DNA from: Deltaproteobacteria bacterium
GTDB lineage: Bacteria; Desulfobacterota; DSM-4660; Desulfatiglandales; Desulfatiglandaceae
Direction of reading: 5' to 3'
Assembly (NCBI GenBank): GCA_013349725.1
Contig: DUZB01000124.1
Span: 1-6,052 of the forward strand
DNA length: 6,052 bases
Positions within the stretch are counted from its first letter, which is position 1. Each line of letters starts with the position of its first letter. The translations under genes were made by a program, and so were the position numbers. This document shows, piece after piece, positions 1 through 4,960 of the stretch. Below the pieces are notes generated by a model. It ran no database searches. It saw only the letters and a program-made list of their open reading frames with translations, and had not been told where the DNA came from.

Positions 1-4
1 ATAA

Positions 5-70
5 TCTTACTCTTTTACAGCCTATTTTAGAGCTGCCCGATTATGATTACGATTAAGATTATGAGTAAGA
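5..70. repeat. Inverted repeat TCTTACTC / GAGTAAGA in the 5' leader
   Basis: TCTTACTC at 5-12 is the exact reverse complement of GAGTAAGA at 63-70, with 50 nt between the arms. A smaller imperfect inverted repeat (CAGC at 18-21, GCTG at 32-35, with CTA/TAG inside) sits between them. The right arm overlaps the end of the hexamer repeat. The whole 1-127 leader is AT-rich and has no convincing ORF. No -35/-10 pair stands out, although a promoter for the regulator at 128 must lie here or further upstream. The arms could be a protein-binding palindrome, a mobile-element edge cut by the window start, or chance in AT-rich DNA. Confidence 0.4.
39..68. repeat. Hexameric GATTAN tandem repeat
   Basis: Five consecutive 6-nt units run from 39 to 68. 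The first four are GATTAT, GATTAC, GATTAA and GATTAT, and the last is a diverged GAGTAA. They lie about 60 nt upstream of the response-regulator start codon. Similar GATTAC-like short tandem tracts occur in intergenic regions of some Desulfobacterales as I recall, but I cannot check that here. The tract could be a slippage-prone microsatellite that changes promoter spacing, or part of a dispersed repeat. It is far too short and unspaced to be a CRISPR array. Confidence 0.6.
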
Positions 71-116
71 AAATAAATCTAATGGACCACGTTAGAACCA
101 AGCCCAACAGATCAGT

Positions 117-123
117 GGGAGGA
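117..123 (+). promoter_or_regulatory. Strong Shine-Dalgarno site of the response regulator
   Basis: GGGAGGA lies 4 nt before the ATG at 128 (AATC spacer). It is a near-perfect match to the anti-SD complement and fixes the start of the regulator gene. Confidence 0.8.
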
Positions 124-127
124 AATC

Positions 128-499
128 ATGCAAAAAAAAATATTAATCGTTGATGACGAGCCCAATATTATTGTTCCCCTTGAGTTCCTGATGGAACAGA
201 ATCATTATGACGTCAAAGTGGCGGATACCGGGGAGAAAGCCCTTGATTTGATTGAAAATTATGATCCGGATCTCATCCTCCTCGATATCATGCTGCCGGG
301 GATGGACGGATATGAGGTCTGCCAGAAAATCAAAATGAATCCCCGCTTTAAAACCATGAAAATCGTATTTCTTTCAGCCATGGCAAGAAGCATTGATATC
401 GCAAAAGGGATGGGGCTTACCGCGGATGACTACATCACAAAACCCTTTTCCAATGCCCATGTTGTGGATCGTATAAACGAGCTTTTAAAGGATAAATAA
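128..499 (+). CDS. Single-domain (CheY-like) response regulator
   Basis: This 123-aa protein is one complete receiver domain with no output domain. The conserved features are visible: the acidic pair D9-D10 in ILIVDDE, the phospho-acceptor D53 in LILLDIMLPGMDG, the switch residue S83 in FLSAMA, and K105 in the ITKPF loop. It should be a cytosolic phospho-protein that takes a phosphoryl group from a histidine kinase and acts through protein contact, not by binding DNA. The gene has a strong SD site and ends 5 nt from the stop codon of the convergent PAS/DUF294 gene, with no clear terminator between them. The active histidine kinase encoded at 3044-4123 is the nearest candidate partner, but the pairing is inferred only from proximity. 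Codons are AT-rich, like the neighbouring DUF294 gene. Family assignment is secure; the specific pathway is unknown. Confidence 0.95.
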   Translation: MQKKILIVDDEPNIIVPLEFLMEQNHYDVKVADTGEKALDLIENYDPDLILLDIMLPGMDGYEVCQKIKMNPRFKTMKIVFLSAMARSIDIAKGMGLTADDYITKPFSNAHVVDRINELLKDK

Positions 500-504
500 A
501 CCCG

Positions 505-2745
505 TTATTCAGTGATGAATTCTTTAGTTAAACGCATTTGAAGCAGCTTTATCTTCTTGAGCACTTCTTTTAACATTCTTCGTTCTATTTCAGATAATTT
601 CTTGGGATGGATGTAATTATCCGGTTTACTATTCTCACCTAAAATCGCATTGATCTGCCGCATAAACCGAAGCTGCAGTAAAAAACTATAAGCCTGTTCA
701 ATCTCGTTGTAATCATCCCGGTCAAGCACACCTTTGATGTATAATTGATACAATCGGCTCTGGGTGTTGGTCTGGATGATGCCGTTTTTCAAGGAATAGA
801 TGCGAGCGAAATCAACCATCGGCGCCATGCAGGTTTTGATATCCAGGGTTTTTTTATGCGTGCCTTTGGATTCCATTAAGAAATTACCAAAAAAACCGAT
901 GGGAGGGCGAAAACCCAAGGAATTCTGCGTCATAAATCTTAAAAATCCGGATCGCGCTTTTAGAGAGTGTACCAGATGAAGTCTTAATTCCTCTGTAAGA
1001 TTCTTGTCTCCATGGGCATGCCTGAAATCAAAAAAGATCGTGGTATGCAGGAGATTCTCAGGTTCCGCGGTACGAATCCATTTGGTAAAATACCTTTTCC
1101 AGGTGGAAAGAGGCTGGCACCATTTTTCATTGCTGGCCATGATCCCGCCCAGACAAAGATCATAGCCTGCCTGATCCAGCCATAAACATATCTTTTGGCC
1201 CAGTTCGAGAAAATAGTGTTGAACGGCCTCTTTCGTCAGGCCGGCGCCTGGATCGATGTCTTCAAAAATAATGGCATTGTCCTGATCGGTCTTCAGTGTC
1301 TGCTCCTGCCTTCCTTCACTGCCAAGGGTAATAAATGCAAACGAGACAGGCGGCGGACCCTGTTCATTGAGTGCAAATTCAATAACCTTTTTTAGAATCG
1401 CGTCGGAAAATGTGGTGATCAGCCAAGTCACAGTCTTGGTCTTTGTCCCGCTGGTTAACATGCTGTGGATCAATCTGGGCAATTGGCTGTGTTTGCCCAT
1501 AATGGTTTCCAAGGTCTTTGACTGGCTGATTTCACGGATAAGGGCGGTATAATTGAGTTCGGTTAACAGGCGATTGTCCAGTTCCGGGTCCAGGCCGGAT
1601 TTGTTGAACAGCTCAGGATTATACATCTCAAATTGTGCTTCGGGCAATACAATCATCGGCTTTACAACCTGACCGTCCTCTGGTTTATCTCCAGGTATCA
1701 ACAGCCTGAGATATGGCATTGCCGATTCATCACCTGCCTCAAACGTCCAAAGGGCAGCATGATTGGCATTGATGGCCTCTTTTAAGGTCAAAGGAAATAT
1801 CTGCCCTGAAATATCAGGGTATCGATCTTCCCATTTTTTAATCGTACCTGCTTCAAGTGCCTGGCCCTGCCAGTGAAGATCAATGTTGACAATCCTATCA
1901 CTCATGGCAACTGAGCCCGAAAACGCTTGAATCCCTGTCTTATCCTTTAACTGACTCAGCAGAAAAAGAATCACCATGATAAGCGCATACCGGTCTGCTT
2001 TAATACATATATCCGTATCAATATCGTCCAGACTCAATTGAATGTCTAACTTTTCGCCTGACCTTCTGGCAATGGTTTCAAGAAAATCCGCCGCCGGTAT
2101 GGTTTCCATGGATTTATTGATTCCGGTCAGACTGGTATAGTTTTCTGAGACCTCATTTAAAATACTACTCAATGCAAGGGATTCATTTTGAATAATCTCT
2201 TTAAATTTATCCTGGCGGGCCTGGTCCATCCCCGGATAATCCATTATTGCCTCGATGGCAGCACGTATGCTTGCAATAGGAGATCGTGCATTTTTCGCAA
2301 GAGAGTGTAAGGTGGCTTCCATTTTTTTGTCTATCTCATTCTGCCGGGTGATATCCTCTAATATCAAAACAAACCCTTTAAATTGTCCGGCAGAATCAAG
2401 CATTGGCGTTACCCTTGACCGGACCGTATTCTGATGCACTCTAAAAATAAAATAAGAGACCGTATCCAATACATTTTTTTTCAATCGTTCATTGATTTCA
2501 TCCAGGGTATGTTCAATAAGATTTTTATCGATCAAAGCCGTGACCATTTGCCCCAAAAATGGAAAAGTCCCGTGATCTTCTTCCAGTTTCAACATGGCAT
2601 TTACCGGCTTATTGTATAAAAGAATTTCTCCCCCGGCATTGCAGACAATGATGCCCTGGGGCAGATTGGCAAAAACCGAAGCAAAAAATCCATTCTCTTT
2701 ATCCGGTTCTTTGTCAGGTTTTAAATCTTGAGGAGAATCAGTCAT
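505..2745 (-). CDS. PAS / degenerate histidine-kinase-like / DUF294 nucleotidyltransferase-like signalling protein
   Basis: The 746-aa protein has three parts. Residues ~26-133 form a PAS-like sensor domain (IIVCNAGGEILLYN ... GFVLILEDITRQ). Residues ~139-352 resemble a kinase core (DHp helix ARSPIASIRAAIEAI, then an ATPase-like segment), but the phospho-acceptor position holds K151, and the N-box Asn and glycine-rich G-boxes are not recognisable, so autokinase activity is unlikely. Residues ~390-735 match the DUF294 plus DUF294_C arrangement, with the nucleotidyltransferase signature GSEGR at 475-479 followed by TDQDNA (D487, D489 as likely metal ligands). No signal peptide or membrane segment is seen, so it is probably cytosolic. 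The start is placed at the ATG at 2745 because AAGG lies 7 nt upstream; a TTG two codons earlier is too close to that site. DUF294 proteins are related to the GlnD/GlnE nucleotidyltransferase superfamily and often sit near acetate transport and activation genes. The target here is unknown. Confidence 0.88.
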   Translation of the reverse strand: MTDSPQDLKPDKEPDKENGFFASVFANLPQGIIVCNAGGEILLYNKPVNAMLKLEEDHGTFPFLGQMVTALIDKNLIEHTLDEINERLKKNVLDTVSYFIFRVHQNTVRSRVTPMLDSAGQFKGFVLILEDITRQNEIDKKMEATLHSLAKNARSPIASIRAAIEAIMDYPGMDQARQDKFKEIIQNESLALSSILNEVSENYTSLTGINKSMETIPAADFLETIARRSGEKLDIQLSLDDIDTDICIKADRYALIMVILFLLSQLKDKTGIQAFSGSVAMSDRIVNIDLHWQGQALEAGTIKKWEDRYPDISGQIFPLTLKEAINANHAALWTFEAGDESAMPYLRLLIPGDKPEDGQVVKPMIVLPEAQFEMYNPELFNKSGLDPELDNRLLTELNYTALIREISQSKTLETIMGKHSQLPRLIHSMLTSGTKTKTVTWLITTFSDAILKKVIEFALNEQGPPPVSFAFITLGSEGRQEQTLKTDQDNAIIFEDIDPGAGLTKEAVQHYFLELGQKICLWLDQAGYDLCLGGIMASNEKWCQPLSTWKRYFTKWIRTAEPENLLHTTIFFDFRHAHGDKNLTEELRLHLVHSLKARSGFLRFMTQNSLGFRPPIGFFGNFLMESKGTHKKTLDIKTCMAPMVDFARIYSLKNGIIQTNTQSRLYQLYIKGVLDRDDYNEIEQAYSFLLQLRFMRQINAILGENSKPDNYIHPKKLSEIERRMLKEVLKKIKLLQMRLTKEFITE

Positions 2746-2752
2746 CTTCAAA

Positions 2753-2756
2753 CCTT
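2753..2756 (-). promoter_or_regulatory. Shine-Dalgarno site deciding the DUF294-protein start
   Basis: AAGG on the minus strand lies 7 nt before the ATG at 2745 and only 1 nt before the alternative TTG at 2751. This favours the ATG. The site lies in the 23-nt gap after the stop codon of the upstream receiver remnant. Confidence 0.55.
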
Positions 2757-2768
2757 ATTATTTTGGCA

Positions 2769-3023
2769 TCAACGCTGCTTTCCCTGATTTCTGATCAATG
2801 CATCATCTTTTTCCGCAAGTCGTTGGGCGAGTTCACTTGGCGTAATGTCATGAACGGTTTTACCGATGTATTTCCGTATTCCGAGTTTCTGCACCCTTTC
2901 AGCAGACATCTTTTGACTGTAACCGGTGCAAAGAATGATCGGGATATCATGTCGGATGTTGAGTATCCCTTGTGCGAGTTTATTCCCTGTCATGTGTGGC
3001 ATGGTCATATCGGTCATGATGCC
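2769..3023 (-). pseudogene. 5'-truncated response-regulator receiver domain (remnant)
   Basis: The reading frame encodes the C-terminal part of a receiver domain. It begins at GIMTDMTMPHMTG, where the Asp before MTMP is the phospho-acceptor. It continues through DIPIILCTGYS (switch Thr) and RKYIGKT (the conserved Lys, with the usual following Pro replaced by Thr) and ends after the last helix. The first two beta strands with the acidic pair are missing, about 50 residues of a ~120-residue domain. The frame continues upstream as DRSRIKPGSWTA, which is not receiver sequence, and then overlaps the end of the kinase gene. The ATG at 3017 has no convincing SD. This receiver style is typical of the C-terminal domain of hybrid kinases in Desulfobacterota. 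It therefore looks like the leftover of a deleted hybrid kinase or regulator. A short expressed protein from ATG 3017 is possible but should not fold as a normal receiver. Confidence 0.7.
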
Positions 3024-3043
3024 CGCCGTCCATGAGCCCGGTT

Positions 3044-4123
3044 TTATACGGGAGCGATCCGAATGGCCCGCCTTCTTTCCACGGGAAACACTAAGACAAA
3101 GGTCGTTCCTTCTCCTTTGGCAGAGGTGACTTCAATGGAGCCCATGTGACTGTCCATGATCCGCTTTACGGTGGCCAGATCGATTCCAGCCCCATCGGCC
3201 TTGGTGCTGAAAAAGGGATTGAAGATAAAGGGGAGATCTTTTGGGTCAATGCCGCATCCATTGTCGGTTACGGCGATTCGACACTCACGCCGGCTCTCAG
3301 TGCAGGACACAGAGATCTCCCCGTTCTCTGAAAGGACATCCAAGGCATTTTCAAGGAGCACCGATACGGCCTTGACCACAAGGGCCTGATCTACCCACGA
3401 CACAGTGTCCTTCACGTCCATATTCAACCGAATGGCCTTCTTTTTCAACTCCTCGCTGTATAACGCCAGGGCCCTCTCAATAATAGGCTTTACGGCCTCC
3501 TGTGTGAGACGGGGTTTCGGGAGGAGAGAAAAGCCCTCCACTTTCTTCACTAACCGCTCGATCTTACGAAGATTGGTAAGAATGAATTCATAGTACCGGT
3601 CGTGCTCATCCACGGACCGACAGGATTTGTAGAGCCTGTTGATGAACCCGCCGATGCTCATTAGGGGATTTCTCAATTCATGAGCAACTCCGCTGGCAAT
3701 CTTGACCAGATCCTCATATTGATTTTCCCGCAGGGTCTTCTCGATCCGCTTCTCCCGGTCAATGTCTTGAAGATAGACCAGCACGATGTTTCTTTCAACG
3801 TTCGAATCCGTTCCCGGCCGGATGACCATGAAGGCAAAAAAACGGCTCCCGTCTTTGCGCATCAGCATGACCTGACCCTCAAAGGGCTTCCGGTCCCGAA
3901 CCATGGAGAATAGATTCCCATAAAAAAAGGGCATGTCCTCCGGGGTAAAGATCCGGGATAGCTTTTGGCCTTCCAATTCCCCCGGTGCGAAACCTAAAAC
4001 TTTTTCGATCCCCTCGCTCACGAAGAGGATTTGGCCATCGGAATCCATGACCATAATGGTGTGCGGAATGCTGGAAAAAACAATGTCCGCGATATCACTG
4101 GCATTGAAATAGGTGTTCAACAT
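3044..4123 (-). CDS. PAS-domain sensor histidine kinase
   Basis: The 359-aa protein has a PAS domain at residues ~10-123 (DIVFSSIPHTIMVMDSDGQILFVS, then the PAC-like VYLQDIDREKRIEK). A HisKA dimerisation helix follows with H148 in the H-box AHELRNPL, then a HATPase domain: N-box LLENALDVL (N259), G1 box DNGCGID (287-293), F-box FNPFFSTK, and a G2 box reading GAGIDLA. The usual last Gly of the G2 motif is Asp (D315). No transmembrane segment is visible, so it should sense a cytosolic cue through PAS and phosphorylate a separate response regulator, possibly the one encoded at 128. The start at the ATG at 4123 is chosen because a near-perfect SD lies 8 nt upstream. The frame is open to about 4225, with an ATG at 4177 and a TTG at 4204, but neither has a good SD and the extra residues do not look like PAS sequence. 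The protein ends cleanly after the HATPase domain, 20 nt before the receiver remnant. Confidence 0.92.
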   Translation of the reverse strand: MLNTYFNASDIADIVFSSIPHTIMVMDSDGQILFVSEGIEKVLGFAPGELEGQKLSRIFTPEDMPFFYGNLFSMVRDRKPFEGQVMLMRKDGSRFFAFMVIRPGTDSNVERNIVLVYLQDIDREKRIEKTLRENQYEDLVKIASGVAHELRNPLMSIGGFINRLYKSCRSVDEHDRYYEFILTNLRKIERLVKKVEGFSLLPKPRLTQEAVKPIIERALALYSEELKKKAIRLNMDVKDTVSWVDQALVVKAVSVLLENALDVLSENGEISVSCTESRRECRIAVTDNGCGIDPKDLPFIFNPFFSTKADGAGIDLATVKRIMDSHMGSIEVTSAKGEGTTFVLVFPVERRRAIRIAPV

Positions 4124-4131
4124 AGCGCCAT

Positions 4132-4140
4132 TCACCCCCC
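4132..4140 (-). promoter_or_regulatory. Shine-Dalgarno site deciding the kinase start
   Basis: GGGGGGTGA on the minus strand ends 8 nt before the ATG at 4123 and matches GGAGGTGA at all but one position. It favours this start over the upstream in-frame ATG at 4177 and TTG at 4204. A GTG embedded in it is also in frame but lacks its own site. Confidence 0.65.
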
Positions 4141-4270
4141 AATCAGGGCCGACCTGGTGGTTTCCATGGTGGGCCATAAGGGTTCTTGCAATAGGGAAAC
4201 ACAACGGAACGTCGATCTTTAGAAATCATGCCTCATAACGGCCCAAAAATCAACACCAGAGATTGTTTGC

Positions 4271-4287
4271 AAAAGGGTTACCCTTTT
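4271..4287 (-). terminator. Candidate bidirectional intrinsic terminator
   Basis: AAAAGGG at 4271-4277 and CCCTTTT at 4281-4287 are perfectly complementary around a 3-nt loop (TTA), giving a 7-bp stem flanked by A and T runs. It lies downstream of the deacetylase and 146-aa operon and upstream of the kinase, so on the minus strand it could end the operon transcript. It is more than 200 nt from the operon's last stop codon, only three pairs are G-C, and on the minus strand the T run is part of the stem. Its activity is therefore uncertain. Confidence 0.4.
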
Positions 4288-4362
4288 TCAACCAACTTTG
4301 TTCGAATTCTTAATATCATATACAGCTAACGAATAATGTTTTATCGGGTGTAAATCAGGAGA

Positions 4363-4387
4363 GTCGAAGATCCCGTCTTCAGCGGGA
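4363..4387. repeat. Hairpin repeat, copy 1
   Basis: The element reads GTCGAA, one variable base, ATCCCG, a 7-nt loop, then CGGGA. ATCCCG at 4370-4375 pairs perfectly with CGGGAT at 4383-4388, giving a 6-bp stem. A related copy lies 75 nt away at 4438-4462 in the same orientation, matching at 18 of 25 positions with differences mostly in the loop. Stem conservation with a divergent loop hints at RNA structure or a repeat unit. Function unknown. Confidence 0.5.
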
Positions 4388-4437
4388 TTGGAGTACTGGC
4401 CTCTGGCTCGTAGATCCTACAGCTCGGAGAGAGTATT

Positions 4438-4462
4438 GTCGAATATCCCGGTTTTGTCGGGG
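4438..4462. repeat. Hairpin repeat, copy 2
   Basis: This is the second copy of the element at 4363-4387: GTCGAA, T, ATCCCG, a 7-nt loop (GTTTTGT), then CGGGG. Its stem is CCCG (4447-4450) with CGGG (4458-4461), extended by one T-G wobble. It lies 35 nt past the stop codon of the 146-aa gene on the minus strand, so it could be part of that transcript's 3' end. No long T run follows it, so I do not call it an intrinsic terminator. Confidence 0.5.
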
Positions 4463-4497
4463 GAAGGCTGGGTTCAAAAGCGGAAAAAAAGGAAATT

Positions 4498-4938
4498 TCA
4501 GGTTGCTTCATAGGCATCATCTATCCTCTGCCGGAGGTAGGCAAGATCGGATTCACTGTATTCAAAAACATCAAAGCAGTACCCATCCACTCCGAGGATA
4601 CCTGCCGGAACGATTTGTCCCGCCTGCTTCGGATCTGTGATCTTTTCTTCGTAAAAACAAACGGACAACCAGCGGTTATCTGGATCATCATCTATGATAT
4701 CTATCAGGACAAAAAGAGCCGCCTCTTTTTCACGAGATTTCCTGACACTTCCTCTCAGGGAATAGCTTACCCCAGGCCGTGGCTTGAAGTCCAGTTCAAC
4801 CCCTGATTTTCCGGAGATTGCTTCTTTTAATTCCGTGAATACTTCCTTGACGTTCCCCGGATCACGGGACCACCCATTAAGAAGTTTTGAAACCGCATCC
4901 TGCATTGCATGGTTCGCTGTTGCTTCCATGCTCATCAT
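4498..4938 (-). CDS. Conserved-looking hypothetical protein, second gene of the deacetylase operon
   Basis: I do not recognise this 146-aa family. The protein is acidic and soluble, with no signal peptide, membrane segment or cysteine cluster. Residues ~5-42 look like amphipathic helices (AMQDAVSKLLNGW ... VKEVFTELKEAI). Residues ~48-120 look like a beta-rich core (VELDFKPRPGVSYSLRGSV, AALFVLIDIIDDDPDNRWLSVCFYEE, then IVPAGILGVDGYCFDVFEY), and the end is helical (SDLAYLRQRIDDAYEA). The alternating strands and the asymmetric helix ends suggest a small ligand- or partner-binding fold rather than an enzyme with an obvious active site. The start at 4938 is supported by a strong SD 5 nt upstream. 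It begins 22 nt after the deacetylase stop codon on the same strand, so the two are very likely co-transcribed and may share a role, for example as a deacetylase accessory or substrate protein. That role is inference. Confidence 0.85.
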   Translation of the reverse strand: MMSMEATANHAMQDAVSKLLNGWSRDPGNVKEVFTELKEAISGKSGVELDFKPRPGVSYSLRGSVRKSREKEAALFVLIDIIDDDPDNRWLSVCFYEEKITDPKQAGQIVPAGILGVDGYCFDVFEYSESDLAYLRQRIDDAYEAT

Positions 4939-4943
4939 TCATT

Positions 4944-4951
4944 TCTCCCCC
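4944..4951 (-). promoter_or_regulatory. Shine-Dalgarno site of the 146-aa gene
   Basis: GGGGGAGA on the minus strand lies 5 nt before the ATG at 4938, inside the short gap after the deacetylase stop codon. Further in-frame ATGs follow at codons 2 and 4, but the spacing favours the first. Confidence 0.65.
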
Positions 4952-4960
4952 GCTTCCGCA

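Larger units (their letters stand above)
4124..4497. other. Non-coding region between the kinase and the 146-aa gene
   Basis: This 374-nt stretch separates two minus-strand genes and has no ORF I would defend. Its kinase-proximal part may carry the kinase promoter, but I see no clear sigma-70 or sigma-54 pair. It contains a symmetric hairpin at 4271-4287 and two related hairpin repeats at 4363-4387 and 4438-4462, each listed separately. Between those repeats is another small stem, GTAG-ATC-CTAC. The middle part (about 4290-4350) is strikingly AT-rich. The amount of local structure suggests a structured untranslated RNA, a terminator region, or a remnant of a dispersed repeat. Confidence 0.5.

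Noticed and set aside
39..68. CRISPR-like repeat array
   Set aside because: The units are 6 nt long and contiguous with no spacers, and no cas gene is present.
491..510. Terminator between the convergent regulator and DUF294 genes
   Set aside because: Only a 5-bp all-A/T stem (AATAA/TTATT) is possible, which is too weak to call.
3015..3017. ATG at 3017 as the start of a real 82-aa receiver-like gene
   Set aside because: There is no convincing SD, and the Met sits two residues before the phospho-acceptor Asp inside a conserved strand, so the fold would lack its first half. A truncated remnant fits better.
4124..4204. Longer kinase N-terminus from TTG 4204 or ATG 4177
   Set aside because: Neither has a good SD, and the extra residues (CFPIARTLMAHHGNHQVGPDWG) do not look like a domain. 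The ATG at 4123 has a near-perfect SD at 8 nt.
4271..4305. Sigma-54 promoter (TGG ... TTTTGCA on the minus strand) for the kinase
   Set aside because: The GG and GC elements are about 21 nt apart instead of the required 10, and the intervening sequence is the hairpin itself.
4466..4485. GGGTTCAAAAGC as a tRNA T-arm
   Set aside because: It resembles the GGTTCRA T-loop start, but there is no matching T-stem, anticodon arm or acceptor stem nearby on that strand.
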